Shown: positions 26,961-36,311 of the stretch, piece by piece
How positions within the stretch are numbered: the first letter of the stretch is position 1
Layout: every line of letters starts with the position of its first letter
From: Mesorhizobium_K marinum
GTDB taxonomy: Bacteria > Pseudomonadota > Alphaproteobacteria > Rhizobiales > Rhizobiaceae
Direction: 5' to 3' (one strand)
Assembly (NCBI RefSeq): GCF_040813715.1
Contig: NZ_JBFOCH010000028.1
DNA: 64,000 bases
Translations under genes and position numbers: made by a program
Notes under the pieces: model-generated
What the model saw: the letters and a program-made list of their open reading frames with translations, nothing else
What the model was told of the DNA's origin: nothing
Database searches by the model: none

Positions 26961-28910
26961 ATGCTGAAACGCCTGATGCTCACGGCGCTGTTCTGCGCCG
27001 CGGCTTCCGCCGCCGGCGCGGCCGAACGCACCATCCTGGTGCTCGACGCGTCCGGATCGATGTGGGGCCGCATCGACGGCAGGCCCAAGCTGGAACTCGC
27101 CCGCGAGGCGCTGCGCGAAGTTTTGGCGACGGTTCCCGCCGATGTGGAAATCGGCCTGATGGCCTACGGACACCGGCGGAAGGGCCAGTGCGACGACATC
27201 GAGCTGGTGGTCCCGCCTGCGCCGGGCGCCGCCGCCGCGATCGGCGAGGCCGTCGAAACGATGCGCTTCCTCGGCAAGACGCCGCTCACCGAGGCCGTGC
27301 GCCNCGGACACCGGCAGAAGGGCCAGTGCGACGACATCGAACTGGTGGTCCCGCCTGCGCCGGGCGCCGCCGCCGCGATCGGCGAGGCCGTCGAAACGAT
27401 GCGCTTCCTCGGCAAGACGCCGCTCACCGAGGCCGTGCGCCAGGCCGCAGAAGCCCTGCGCTATACCGAGGAAAAGGCGACCGTCGTGCTCGTCACCGAC
27501 GGCATCGAGACCTGCAACGCCGATCCGTGCGCGCTCGGCGCCGAACTGGAAAAGTCCGGCGTCGACTTCACCGCTCATGTCGTCGGCTTCGGCCTGACGC
27601 GCGAGGAGGGACGCCAGGTCGCCTGCCTCGCGGAAAATACCGGCGGGCGCTACATCCAGGCGGGCGATGCCGGCAAGCTTGGCGAGGCGTTGAAGAAGAC
27701 GGTGGCGGCGCCGGTCGAGAAGCCAGTGGCGGTAACGCTGCCGCAGGCGACCGTTTCGACCGGGGCGAAGCCGGTGATCGGCCAGGGCTNTGTGGCGGTA
27801 ACGCTGCCGCCGGCGACCGTTTCGACCGGGACGAAGCCGGTGATCGGCCAGGGCTTCGCGGTCCAGTGGAGCGGGCCGGGCGGCGCCAACGACTATGTCG
27901 ATATCGTCGCGGCGGATGCCGAGAAGGAGCTCGCCTACGCCTATGTGAAGCAGGGCGAGGACGCCCAGCTGAGGGCGCCCGGCAAGGCCGGGACCTACCA
28001 GATTCGCTATGTCTGGGACGGCCCCGACAAGGACCATGTGCTGGCCACCGCAACGGTGGAGGTGATGGAGGCCGAAAACGCCATCGTCGCGCCGGCGTCG
28101 GTCGCCATCGGCCAGACCTTCGAGGTCGAATGGAAGGGCCCGGGCCAGCAGGGCGACTATCTCGACATCGTGCCGGAAGGGCACGAGGAGGCGTCGGGCG
28201 AGCTGTCCTATGTCTATGTGGAGCAGGGCGGCAACGTCGTCACGCTCAAGGCGCCGGGCTCGCCCGGTCCCCATAAGCTGCGCTATGTGCTCGAAGCGCC
28301 GGACGGCCGCCGGGTGCTCGCCTCGGTGCCGCTGGCCGTCACCGAAGCCGTCGCCTCGCTGGCGTTTCCGCCGACGGTGATGGCGGGAACCGACATCGAT
28401 GTCGCCTGGAAGGGACCGGCCGGCGCGGGCGACTATGTCGACCTCGTCCCGGAAGGGCACAAGGATGCGGCGGGCGAGATCGCCTATTTCTACCTGGACC
28501 AGTCGTCGGACGGTGAAACGGGCACGCTGCGCGCGCCCGGCGACCCCGGCAGATACGTGATCCGCTACGTGTTGCAGGCGGCGGACAGCCGCAAGGTGCT
28601 GGCCAGCGAACCGCTCGACGTGACGCCCGTCCAGGCCGCGCTGAACGCGCCGCGGACGGTCGCCGCCGGCGCGGAGTTCGCCGTCGAGTGGAGCGGGCCG
28701 GGATCGTCAGGCGACTACGTCGACCTCGTGCCGGCCGGCCACGCCGAAACCGCGGGCGAACTGGCCTACGCCTACGTCTCCGATGCGCCGGGCGAGCGGA
28801 CCGCAAAGCTTCGCGCGCCGGACGAGGCAGGAGCCTACCAGGTGCGCTACATCCTGGAGGCCTCCGGCGGCCGTCGCGTCGCAGCCTCGGTGCCGTTGAC
28901 GGTGGAGTAA
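26961..28910 (+). CDS. Secreted vWA protein with four Ig-like repeats (vWA2)
   Basis: A paralogue of the preceding gene over the vWA domain (MIDAS DASGS, KTPLTEAV, VTDGIETC; shared DFTAHVVGFGLT). The C-terminus differs: four tandem repeats of about 90 residues, each with the pattern W-x-G-P followed by GDYVDLVPEGH and ending in a YQVRYVLE-like strand. The signal peptide is MLKRLMLTALFCAAASAAGA. Gaps at 27304 and 27790 carry 138-bp and 66-bp duplications; removing them leaves 581 residues. The ATG at 26961 is preferred over 26946 because GGAGGAA precedes it. It lies 73 bp behind vWA1 in the same direction. It is likely an extracytoplasmic adhesion or scaffold protein. Confidence 0.78.
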   Translation: MLKRLMLTALFCAAASAAGAAERTILVLDASGSMWGRIDGRPKLELAREALREVLATVPADVEIGLMAYGHRRKGQCDDIELVVPPAPGAAAAIGEAVETMRFLGKTPLTEAVRXGHRQKGQCDDIELVVPPAPGAAAAIGEAVETMRFLGKTPLTEAVRQAAEALRYTEEKATVVLVTDGIETCNADPCALGAELEKSGVDFTAHVVGFGLTREEGRQVACLAENTGGRYIQAGDAGKLGEALKKTVAAPVEKPVAVTLPQATVSTGAKPVIGQGXVAVTLPPATVSTGTKPVIGQGFAVQWSGPGGANDYVDIVAADAEKELAYAYVKQGEDAQLRAPGKAGTYQIRYVWDGPDKDHVLATATVEVMEAENAIVAPASVAIGQTFEVEWKGPGQQGDYLDIVPEGHEEASGELSYVYVEQGGNVVTLKAPGSPGPHKLRYVLEAPDGRRVLASVPLAVTEAVASLAFPPTVMAGTDIDVAWKGPAGAGDYVDLVPEGHKDAAGEIAYFYLDQSSDGETGTLRAPGDPGRYVIRYVLQAADSRKVLASEPLDVTPVQAALNAPRTVAAGAEFAVEWSGPGSSGDYVDLVPAGHAETAGELAYAYVSDAPGERTAKLRAPDEAGAYQVRYILEASGGRRVAASVPLTVE

Positions 28911-29081
28911 ATCGAGGGCGCTTCGGCGTCATTCGGGAGTTGCCCGCCGTNAGCAGCCTCGGTGCCGTTGACTGTGGAGTAGGTCGAGGGCGCTTCGGCG
29001 CCGTCATTCGGGAGTTGCCCGCCGTGGCGTAAAGCGCTATGCAGGCGGGCAACTCGTCAAGCGTCAAGAAAGGGGGGCTGC
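28911..29081 (+). other. Intergenic region downstream of vWA2 with a contig overlap
   Basis: An N at 28951 is flanked by two copies of about 80 bp covering the vWA2 stop and the following spacer. The copies differ by a three-base indel (GCGTCATT against GCGCCGTCATT) and two substitutions, one of which turns the base after the stop codon. After the overlap comes the inverted repeat described separately, then the ABC-F leader. No gene is seen in this stretch. Confidence 0.6.
29012..29055 (+). terminator. Twelve-bp inverted repeat between vWA2 and the ABC-F leader
   Basis: GAGTTGCCCGCC (29012-29023) and GGCGGGCAACTC (29044-29055) are perfect complements with a 20-base loop. No run of T follows, so it may be a Rho-dependent or bidirectional 3' boundary of the vWA transcript, or an operator for the next promoter. 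It is not part of the leader peptide that begins at 29082. Confidence 0.45.
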
Positions 29082-29153
29082 GTGCACACGTTCTTTCGTC
29101 ACCACCGTCAGCGCGGCCCCGTCCATGCCCTGCAAATGCGTTTGCAGGGCTGA
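29082..29153 (+). CDS. 23-residue leader peptide upstream of the ABC-F gene
   Basis: A GTG start preceded by AAAGGGGGG at a spacing of a few bases opens a 23-codon reading frame ending in TGA at 29151-29153. The peptide is basic and begins MHTFFRHHRQRGP; it contains four His, four Arg and three Gln. The last eight codons lie inside the stem-loop 29127-29150. The RGP triplet at codons 11-13 recalls arrest motifs such as RAGP of SecM, but arrest is only inferred. A strong Shine-Dalgarno, short length and overlap with exclusive RNA helices fit a translation-sensing leader, as for ermC or other ABC-F genes. Confidence 0.6.
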   Translation: MHTFFRHHRQRGPVHALQMRLQG

Positions 29154-29254
29154 CCGAGGACGAGACGCCAAGCGTTTTTCTTTTCTGGTCTGCCCTTTGT
29201 GGTGATGCCGCGCCCGCGATCCGGGTCGCGCATCGTTCCTAAAAGACCAGAGAA
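29127..29254 (+). promoter_or_regulatory. Candidate translational attenuator of the ABC-F gene (four-segment leader RNA)
   Basis: Segment 1 GCCCTGCAAA (29127-29136) pairs perfectly with segment 2 TTTGCAGGGC (29141-29150) around a TGCG loop. Segment 3 TTTTCTGGTCT (29181-29191) pairs with segment 4 AGACCAGAGAA (29244-29254; one wobble), which covers the ribosome-binding site of the gene starting at 29260. Segment 2 extended, AGGGCTGACC (29146-29155), can instead pair with GGTCTGCCCT (29187-29196) with one mismatch. Helices 1:2 and 3:4 can coexist (site closed); helix 2:3 excludes both (site open). A ribosome paused in the leader ORF would mask segment 1 and favour 2:3. Confidence 0.6.
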
Positions 29255-29259
29255 CGACC

Positions 29260-29402
29260 ATGGCTTTGATCAATCTTCGCTCCCTCGGCGTGACGCTCGG
29301 CGCGCCGCTCTTTTCCGACCTCAACCTCTCCATCGGACCCGGCGACCGCCTGGGCATCGTCGCCGCCAACGGTCGCGGCAAGTCCACCCTGCTGCGCGCG
29401 AT
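29260..29402 (+). other. First copy of the ABC-F gene start, left of a one-base gap
   Basis: These 143 bp before the N at 29403 encode the first 47 codons of the ABC-F protein and repeat 29405-29547, with a synonymous difference (CGC against CGT). The leader region is joined directly to this copy, so the regulatory RNA precedes the gene in the real genome. It is a contig overlap, not a gene duplication. Confidence 0.85.
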
Positions 29403-29404
29403 NC

Positions 29405-30931
<1,527 letters not shown>

Positions 30932-30934
30932 GGG

Positions 30935-31185
30935 CTAAGTTTCGGCTGGCGAGCAGTATCGTCTCGGTGCCCGATTGCGCCGCCAGCCGCGCTGCTTGCT
31001 TGTCGAACGTGAGGAAAATCTCGCCGCCAGCACGGCGGCCCTCGAAGGCGATGACGCCGTCCGTGAAGTCGCCACCTGCCCCGAGAAAGGCAAGCCCGGC
31101 TTCCACGGACGGTCGATCCGTTTCAACAATCGCGATCCGGAGAAAGCGTGACCTGGCCTTTCGACGTGACGGTAAGAACGGTCAT
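30935..31185 (-). pseudogene. Remnant of an AbrB-type antitoxin / VapC PIN toxin module
   Basis: On the minus strand an ATG at 31185 starts MTVLTVTSKGQVTL, the exact look of an AbrB/SpoVT antitoxin N-terminus, but the frame ends after 20 codons at 31123. Immediately after, in another frame, lies a PIN-domain C-terminal half (FTDGVIAFEGRRAGGEIFLTF then DKQAARLAAQSG). The antitoxin C-terminus and the toxin N-terminus with its first acidic residues are missing, so an internal deletion fused the two genes. There is also a frameshift near the end. It lies between the ABC-F gene and edd and is non-functional as it stands. Confidence 0.7.
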
Positions 31186-31212
31186 GGGCGTGTTCCTTCG
31201 ACCTTTCAATCC

Positions 31213-33036
31213 TCACGCCAGCCCGAACGCGCTGGCTCCCTGGTCGGCCCGACCGGCGAGCTGCCGGAAGCCGGCGAACAGTTCGCGCCCCATGCCGTGC
31301 TCGTTGGCGGAGAGGTCGGGCGAACTGATCGGCCGCGCGGCGAGTTCCTCGGCCGGTACAAGCGCCTCGAGCAGGCCCGTTTCGGCGTCGAGCCGGATCA
31401 GGTCGCCGTCGTGCAGCCGGCCGATCGGGCCGCCCTCGAGCGCCTCCGGCGTCACGTGGATCGCCGCCGGCACCTTGCCCGACGCGCCGGACATGCGGCC
31501 GTCCGTCACCAGCGCGACCTTGTGGCCGCGGTCCTGCAGGATGCCGAGGACGGTGGTCAGCCGGTGCAGCTCGGGCATGCCGTTGGCCTTCGGGCCCTGG
31601 AAGCGGATGACGGCGACGAAGTCGCGGTCGAGCGCGCCCGCCTTGAACGCCGCGTTCAGCGCTTCCTGGCTGTCGAGCACGACGGCCGGCGCCTCGATGA
31701 CGCGGCGCTCCGGCTTGACGGCGGAGGTCTTGATGATGGCGTGGCCGAGATTGCCCGAGAGAACCTTCAGCCCGCCGCTCGGCTGGAACGCCTTGGCGGC
31801 CGGCGCGAGCACCTTCTCGTCGCCGCTCTGCCGCGGCGCGGGCTCGCGCACGACGGTCCCGTCCGTGCCGAGCCTCGCCTCGATCGCATAGGGGCGCAGG
31901 CCTTCGCCCCAGATGGTCTGCACGTCCTCGTGCAGCAGCCCGGCGTCGAGCAGTTCGCGAATGAGAAAACCCATGCCGCCGGCGGCATGGAAATGGTTCA
32001 CGTCGGCCAGCCCGTTGGGATAGACGCGCGCCAGCAGCGGCGTCGCCTCCGAGAGGTCGGAAATGTCCTGCCAGGTGACCGAGATGCCGGCCGCCTGCGC
32101 CATGGCGATCAGATGGATCGTGTGGTTGGTCGAGCCGCCGGTTGCGTGCAGGCCGACGATGCCGTTGACGACGGAGCGTTCGTCGATCATCCGCCCGACC
32201 GGGGTGTAGGCATTGCCGAGTTGGGTGATCGCCAGCGCGCGCTTCGCCGCTTCCCTGGTGAGCGCGTCGCGCAGCGGCGTGCCGGGATTGATGAAGGACG
32301 AGCCCGGCGTGTGCAGCCCCATGATCTCCATCAGCATCTGGTTGGAGTTCGCCGTGCCGTAGAAGGTGCAGGTGCCCGGCCCGTGGTAGGACTTGGACTC
32401 GGCTTCGAGCAATTCGGCGCGGCCGACCTTGCCCTCGGCATAGAGCTGGCGGATTTTCGACTTCTCGTCGTTCGGCAGTCCCGAGGTCATCGGTCCGGCC
32501 GGGATGAACACCGCGGGAAGATGGCCGAAGGTGAGCGCGGCGATCGTCAGCCCCGGCACGATCTTGTCGCAGACGCCGAGATAGACGGCGGCGTCGAACA
32601 TGTTGTGCGACAGGCCGATGGCCGCCGACATGGCGATCACGTCGCGCGAGAACAGCGACAGCTCCATGCCGGGCTGTCCTTGCGTGACGCCGTCGCACAT
32701 GGCGGGCACGCCGCCCGCCACCTGGGCGATGCCGCCCGCCTCGCGCGCCGCCTCCTTGATCAGGCCGGGGAAGGTCTCGAAGGGCTGATGCGCCGACAGC
32801 ATGTCGTTGTAGGAGGTGATGATGCCGAGATTGGGAACCCGGTCGCCGCCGAGCGCCGTCTTCTCCGACGGGCTGCAGACCGCGAAGCCGTGCGCGAGGT
32901 TGCCGCAGGACAGCGTCGCCCGGTTCGCCGTGCTGGAGGCCGCGCGTCCGACCCGGTCGAGATAGAGTTCGCGCACGGGCCGCGAGCGCTCGCGGATCCT
33001 GTCGGTGATCGCCTCGATGTCTTTTCTTGCCGTCAT
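31213..33036 (-). CDS. edd: 6-Phosphogluconate dehydratase
   Basis: A 607-residue Entner-Doudoroff dehydratase converting 6-phosphogluconate to 2-keto-3-deoxy-6-phosphogluconate, an Fe-S enzyme of the IlvD/Edd family. Visible family motifs are LSCGNLAHGFAV, ITSYNDMLSAHQPF, MCDGVTQGQPGMELSLFSRD, GVCDKIVPGL, GTCTFYGTANSNQ and VTDGRMSGASGKVPAAIHV. The length is standard. It is the third gene of zwf-pgl-edd, 82 bp after pgl. The KDPG aldolase gene is not in this window. Confidence 0.95.
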   Translation of the reverse strand: MTARKDIEAITDRIRERSRPVRELYLDRVGRAASSTANRATLSCGNLAHGFAVCSPSEKTALGGDRVPNLGIITSYNDMLSAHQPFETFPGLIKEAAREAGGIAQVAGGVPAMCDGVTQGQPGMELSLFSRDVIAMSAAIGLSHNMFDAAVYLGVCDKIVPGLTIAALTFGHLPAVFIPAGPMTSGLPNDEKSKIRQLYAEGKVGRAELLEAESKSYHGPGTCTFYGTANSNQMLMEIMGLHTPGSSFINPGTPLRDALTREAAKRALAITQLGNAYTPVGRMIDERSVVNGIVGLHATGGSTNHTIHLIAMAQAAGISVTWQDISDLSEATPLLARVYPNGLADVNHFHAAGGMGFLIRELLDAGLLHEDVQTIWGEGLRPYAIEARLGTDGTVVREPAPRQSGDEKVLAPAAKAFQPSGGLKVLSGNLGHAIIKTSAVKPERRVIEAPAVVLDSQEALNAAFKAGALDRDFVAVIRFQGPKANGMPELHRLTTVLGILQDRGHKVALVTDGRMSGASGKVPAAIHVTPEALEGGPIGRLHDGDLIRLDAETGLLEALVPAEELAARPISSPDLSANEHGMGRELFAGFRQLAGRADQGASAFGLA

Positions 33037-33118
33037 CGGTCGTCCTTTCCGGCGTGTCGTCGGATGGGAGGATTTCGATCCGACACGCGCGTTGGCTAGG
33101 GGCAGGCCTGAAGCGGGC

Positions 33119-33814
33119 CTATTGCGCCCAGAATATTTCCACCGGCCGTGGCGACGCCTCGAACGCCGCCCGGATAGGCAGGTCTTCGCCGGCGAGCGCC
33201 CGCTCCAGCACGCCCAGCTTCTCGGCGCCTTCGATATGCAATGCCAGCAGCCCGGCTTCGACGATCTTGCCGAGCGTCAGGGTCAGCCGGAGCTCGCCGG
33301 CGCTGGCCGCCTCGACAGGCAGCGCGAGCAGGCCGGCATCCGCGGCGAGCAGGTCGGCGAGATCGGCCGCGTCGGGGAAGAACGAGGCCGTGTGGCCGTC
33401 GCCGCCCATGCCGAGCACGGCGACGTCGAGCGGCCAGGGCAGCGGCGCGAGTTCGGCGCGCGCCAGTTCGGCCGCTTCGTCGCCCGCATCTGTGCCGTGA
33501 TAGAGCGGCACGAAGCGGGCCGCCGCGGCCGGCCCCTGCAGGAGCCTGTCGGCCACAAGCTTCGCGTTGGAGCGCGGCGAATCCGCCGGCACCAGGCGCT
33601 CGTCGATCAGCGTGACGGTCACCCTTTTCCAGTCGATGGCGGATCTGGACAAGGCGGCAAACAGCAGCGCCGGCGTCGAGCCGCCCGACACCGCGATGAA
33701 GGCGGCGCCGCGGGCGGCGATGGCGTCGGCGAGCCTGCCGGCGATCGTTGTCGCCAGGCTGTCGGCGAGTTCCGCCCGGCTGGCGAAACGGTGCATGTCG
33801 TAGGCGATGCTCAT
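33119..33814 (-). CDS. pgl: 6-Phosphogluconolactonase
   Basis: A 231-residue DevB-type lactonase hydrolysing 6-phosphogluconolactone. Family motifs are AVSGGSTPALLF near residue 45, VTLIDERLVP, SNAKLVADRLL and LGMGGDGHTASFFPD. ATG at 33814 was chosen because it gives the usual length and lies 5 bp after the zwf stop; an upstream frame to 33961 overlaps zwf and has no family match. It acts between Zwf and Edd. Confidence 0.95.
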   Translation of the reverse strand: MSIAYDMHRFASRAELADSLATTIAGRLADAIAARGAAFIAVSGGSTPALLFAALSRSAIDWKRVTVTLIDERLVPADSPRSNAKLVADRLLQGPAAAARFVPLYHGTDAGDEAAELARAELAPLPWPLDVAVLGMGGDGHTASFFPDAADLADLLAADAGLLALPVEAASAGELRLTLTLGKIVEAGLLALHIEGAEKLGVLERALAGEDLPIRAAFEASPRPVEIFWAQ

Positions 33815-33819
33815 GCCGG

Positions 33820-35292
33820 TCAGTTGCTCTCGTGCCAGGTGCGGCCGTCGCGCTCGATCAGCGCGATCGAGGCCGACGGTCCCCAGGTGCCGGCCGTGTA
33901 GCCCTGCGCCTCCTGCGAGTTCTCGGCCCAGGCGTTGAGGATCGGGTCGACCCAGGTCCATGCCGCCTCGACCTCGTCGCGGCGCATGAACAGCGTCTGG
34001 TTGCCGCGGATCACGTCCATGATCAGCCGCTCGTAGGCGTCAGGCGAGCGGCCGTCGAAGCTCTGCGCGAAGCTCATGTCGAGCGGGATCTGGCGCAGCC
34101 GCATGCCGCCCGGGCCCGGATCCTTGATCATGATGTACTGCTTCACGCCCTCGTCGGGTTGCAGTCGGATGACGAGCTGGTTCGGCATGACGTTGCCGGC
34201 GCTCTCGCCGAAGATGTTGTAGGGCACCGGCTTGAATTCGATGACGATCTCGGAGACGCGCGTCGCCAGCCGCTTGCCGGTGCGCAGGTAGAACGGCACG
34301 CCGGCCCAGCGCCAGTTGCCGATCTCGGCCTTCAGCGCGACGAAGGTTTCCGTCGTGCTGTCCTTCCTGCCGAGCTCTTCCAGATAGCCCTTGACCGCGC
34401 CGCCGGCCGAGGCGCCGGCACGGTACTGGCCGCGCACGGTGGACTTCGGCGCTTCCTGGCCGTTGATGCGCTTCAGCGAGCGCAGCACCTTCAGCTTCTC
34501 GTCGCGCACCGCGTTGGCGTCCATCGAGGAGGGCGGTTCCATGGCGACGAGGCAGAGCAGCTGCAGCATGTGGTTCTGCACCATGTCGCGCAGCGCGCCG
34601 GCGGTATCGTAATAGGTGACCCGGTCCTCGAGCCCGACCGTCTCGGCGACGGTGATCTGGACGTGGTCAATATGCGCGGAGTTCCAGAGCGGCTGGTACA
34701 GCGCGTTGGCGAAACGCAGCGCCATCAGGTTCTGCACCGTCTCCTTGCCGAGATAGTGGTCGATGCGGAAGATCTGGTGCTCGCCGAAGACGCTGCCGAT
34801 CTTGTCGTTGAGATCCCCGGCAGAGGCCAGGCTGCGGCCGATCGGCTTCTCCACGACGATACGGGAATCGGCGGTGATCATGTCGTGCGCCTTCAGCTGC
34901 CCGGCGATGTCGCCGAACAGCGCGGGCGTCACCGCGAGATAGAAGGCGCGAATGGACTTGCTGTTGCCGATTTCCTTCTTGAGCTTGTCGAAACCGGCGC
35001 CCGTCGTCGCGTCGGCCGGCAAGTAGCTCAGCCTGCCGATGAACTTCTCGAGTTCGTCCTTGTCGATATATTCCTTCTGCACGTGCTCGGCGATCGCCTT
35101 GCGGGCGAAGTCCTGGAATTCCTTGTCGTCCAGCTTGGCGCGCGACGTGCCGATGATCCGGGTCGGCTCCGAGAACTGGTGGTCACGCTGCCGATGGTAG
35201 AGCGCGGGCAGCAGCTTGCGCTCGGAGAGGTCGCCCGTGCCCCCGAATATGATGAAGTCGAACGGCTCGACGGGAATGATCTGGCTGGTCAT
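33820..35292 (-). CDS. zwf: Glucose-6-phosphate 1-dehydrogenase
   Basis: A 490-residue enzyme that oxidises glucose-6-phosphate with NADP and opens the Entner-Doudoroff and oxidative pentose phosphate routes. The dinucleotide motif is FGGTGDLSERKLLPALY and the active-site signature is RIDHYLGKETVQNLMALRF. EKPIGRSLASA and the structural YLRTGKRLA are also present. It is first in zwf-pgl-edd and divergent from an SDR gene. The upstream region holds a perfect 10-bp inverted repeat that could be an operator. Confidence 0.96.
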   Translation of the reverse strand: MTSQIIPVEPFDFIIFGGTGDLSERKLLPALYHRQRDHQFSEPTRIIGTSRAKLDDKEFQDFARKAIAEHVQKEYIDKDELEKFIGRLSYLPADATTGAGFDKLKKEIGNSKSIRAFYLAVTPALFGDIAGQLKAHDMITADSRIVVEKPIGRSLASAGDLNDKIGSVFGEHQIFRIDHYLGKETVQNLMALRFANALYQPLWNSAHIDHVQITVAETVGLEDRVTYYDTAGALRDMVQNHMLQLLCLVAMEPPSSMDANAVRDEKLKVLRSLKRINGQEAPKSTVRGQYRAGASAGGAVKGYLEELGRKDSTTETFVALKAEIGNWRWAGVPFYLRTGKRLATRVSEIVIEFKPVPYNIFGESAGNVMPNQLVIRLQPDEGVKQYIMIKDPGPGGMRLRQIPLDMSFAQSFDGRSPDAYERLIMDVIRGNQTLFMRRDEVEAAWTWVDPILNAWAENSQEAQGYTAGTWGPSASIALIERDGRTWHESN

Positions 35293-35370
35293 CTTGGGTC
35301 CAATTCATGCTGCGGCGCAGCACAATATTCTAATCGATTGAAATCCGCTAGCCCGTCGCCGACGCCAAGG

Positions 35371-35432
35371 TGTCACAGGGGGTGTCCGACCGGCCCAGCT
35401 TTGCGGTGGCACCATAGTGCGTCCCTGTGACA
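35371..35432. promoter_or_regulatory. Ten-bp inverted repeat in the zwf/SDR divergent region
   Basis: TGTCACAGGG (35371-35380) and CCCTGTGACA (35423-35432) are perfect complements 42 bp apart. They lie between the zwf start (35292) and the SDR start (35516), about 80 bp from each. The distance centre to centre is 52 bp, close to five helical turns, so two protein dimers on one face or a looping repressor would fit. No T-tract is present, so a terminator is unlikely. Confidence 0.45.
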
Positions 35433-35515
35433 GAATTCAAAGGGAGAATCGCCGGGCCCGCGCATTCCTCGACCGCGACAGCGGCGCGGCGGTGCGCGGC
35501 CGGATTGGAGGAAGC

Positions 35516-36262
35516 ATGCGTCTGAAGGACAAGGTCGCGATCGTCACCGGAGCGGCGTCGGGGTTCGGCGAGGGCATGGCGCGGCGTTTCGCCGACGAAG
35601 GCGCCAAGGTCATCGTCGCGGATATCAACGGACTGCAGGCCGAACGCGTCGCAGCCGAGATCGGCAAGGCGGCGATCCCGCTGACCGCGGACGTTTCGAA
35701 CCGCTCCGAAGTCGACAAGATGGTCTACACGGCCAAGAGCGAATTCGGCCGCGTCGACATCATGGTCAACAATGCAGGCTACACGCACCGCAACGGCGAC
35801 ATGACCGATGTCGACGAGGCGACCTTCGACCTGATCACGGCGGTCAACATGAAGGCCATCTATCACGCCGCGCTGGCCGTCGTGCCGATCATGGAGCGGC
35901 AGGGCGGCGGCTCGATCCTGACCACGGCCTCGACGGCCGGGCTCCGGCCGCGGCCCGGCCTGACCTGGTACAACGCCTCCAAGGGCTGGGCGATCACCGC
36001 CACCAAGTCGATGGCGGTGGAACTGGCGCCGAAGAACATCCGCGTCAACTGCCTGTGCCCGGTCGCCGGGGAGACAGGCATGCTGGCGCAGTTCATGGGC
36101 GAGGACACGCCGGAGATGCGCGAGAAATTCCGCGCGTCGATCCCGCTCGGCCGCCTGAGCAAGCCGCTCGACATCGCTAATGCCGCGCTCTGGCTGGTCT
36201 CGGACGAAGCCGCCTTCATCACCGGCGTGGCGCTGGAGGTGGATGGCGGCAGGTGCATCTGA
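35516..36262 (+). CDS. Short-chain dehydrogenase/reductase
   Basis: A 248-residue classical SDR. The cofactor loop is VTGAASGFGEGMA followed by VADING, in which Asp at the end of strand 2 favours NAD. NNAG is present. The catalytic Ser, Tyr and Lys are seen in TTASTAGL and WYNASKGW (YxxxK). The C-terminal SDEAAFITGVALEVDGG is typical. The SDR type resembles 3-oxoacyl-ACP reductase or sugar/polyol dehydrogenases; the substrate is unknown. GGAGGAAGC precedes the ATG at 35516. Confidence 0.9.
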   Translation: MRLKDKVAIVTGAASGFGEGMARRFADEGAKVIVADINGLQAERVAAEIGKAAIPLTADVSNRSEVDKMVYTAKSEFGRVDIMVNNAGYTHRNGDMTDVDEATFDLITAVNMKAIYHAALAVVPIMERQGGGSILTTASTAGLRPRPGLTWYNASKGWAITATKSMAVELAPKNIRVNCLCPVAGETGMLAQFMGEDTPEMREKFRASIPLGRLSKPLDIANAALWLVSDEAAFITGVALEVDGGRCI

Positions 36263-36311
36263 GCGCCGGGGGAGCACCGTCCGCGAAGATCGGTGGCGCG
36301 CCCGCCCGGGG

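Noticed and set aside
29127..29180. Intrinsic terminator in the ABC-F leader (stem 29127-29150 and T-rich 29175-29184)
   Set aside because: The T-rich stretch begins about 24 bases after the stem, too far for Rho-independent termination; a translational mechanism fits better.
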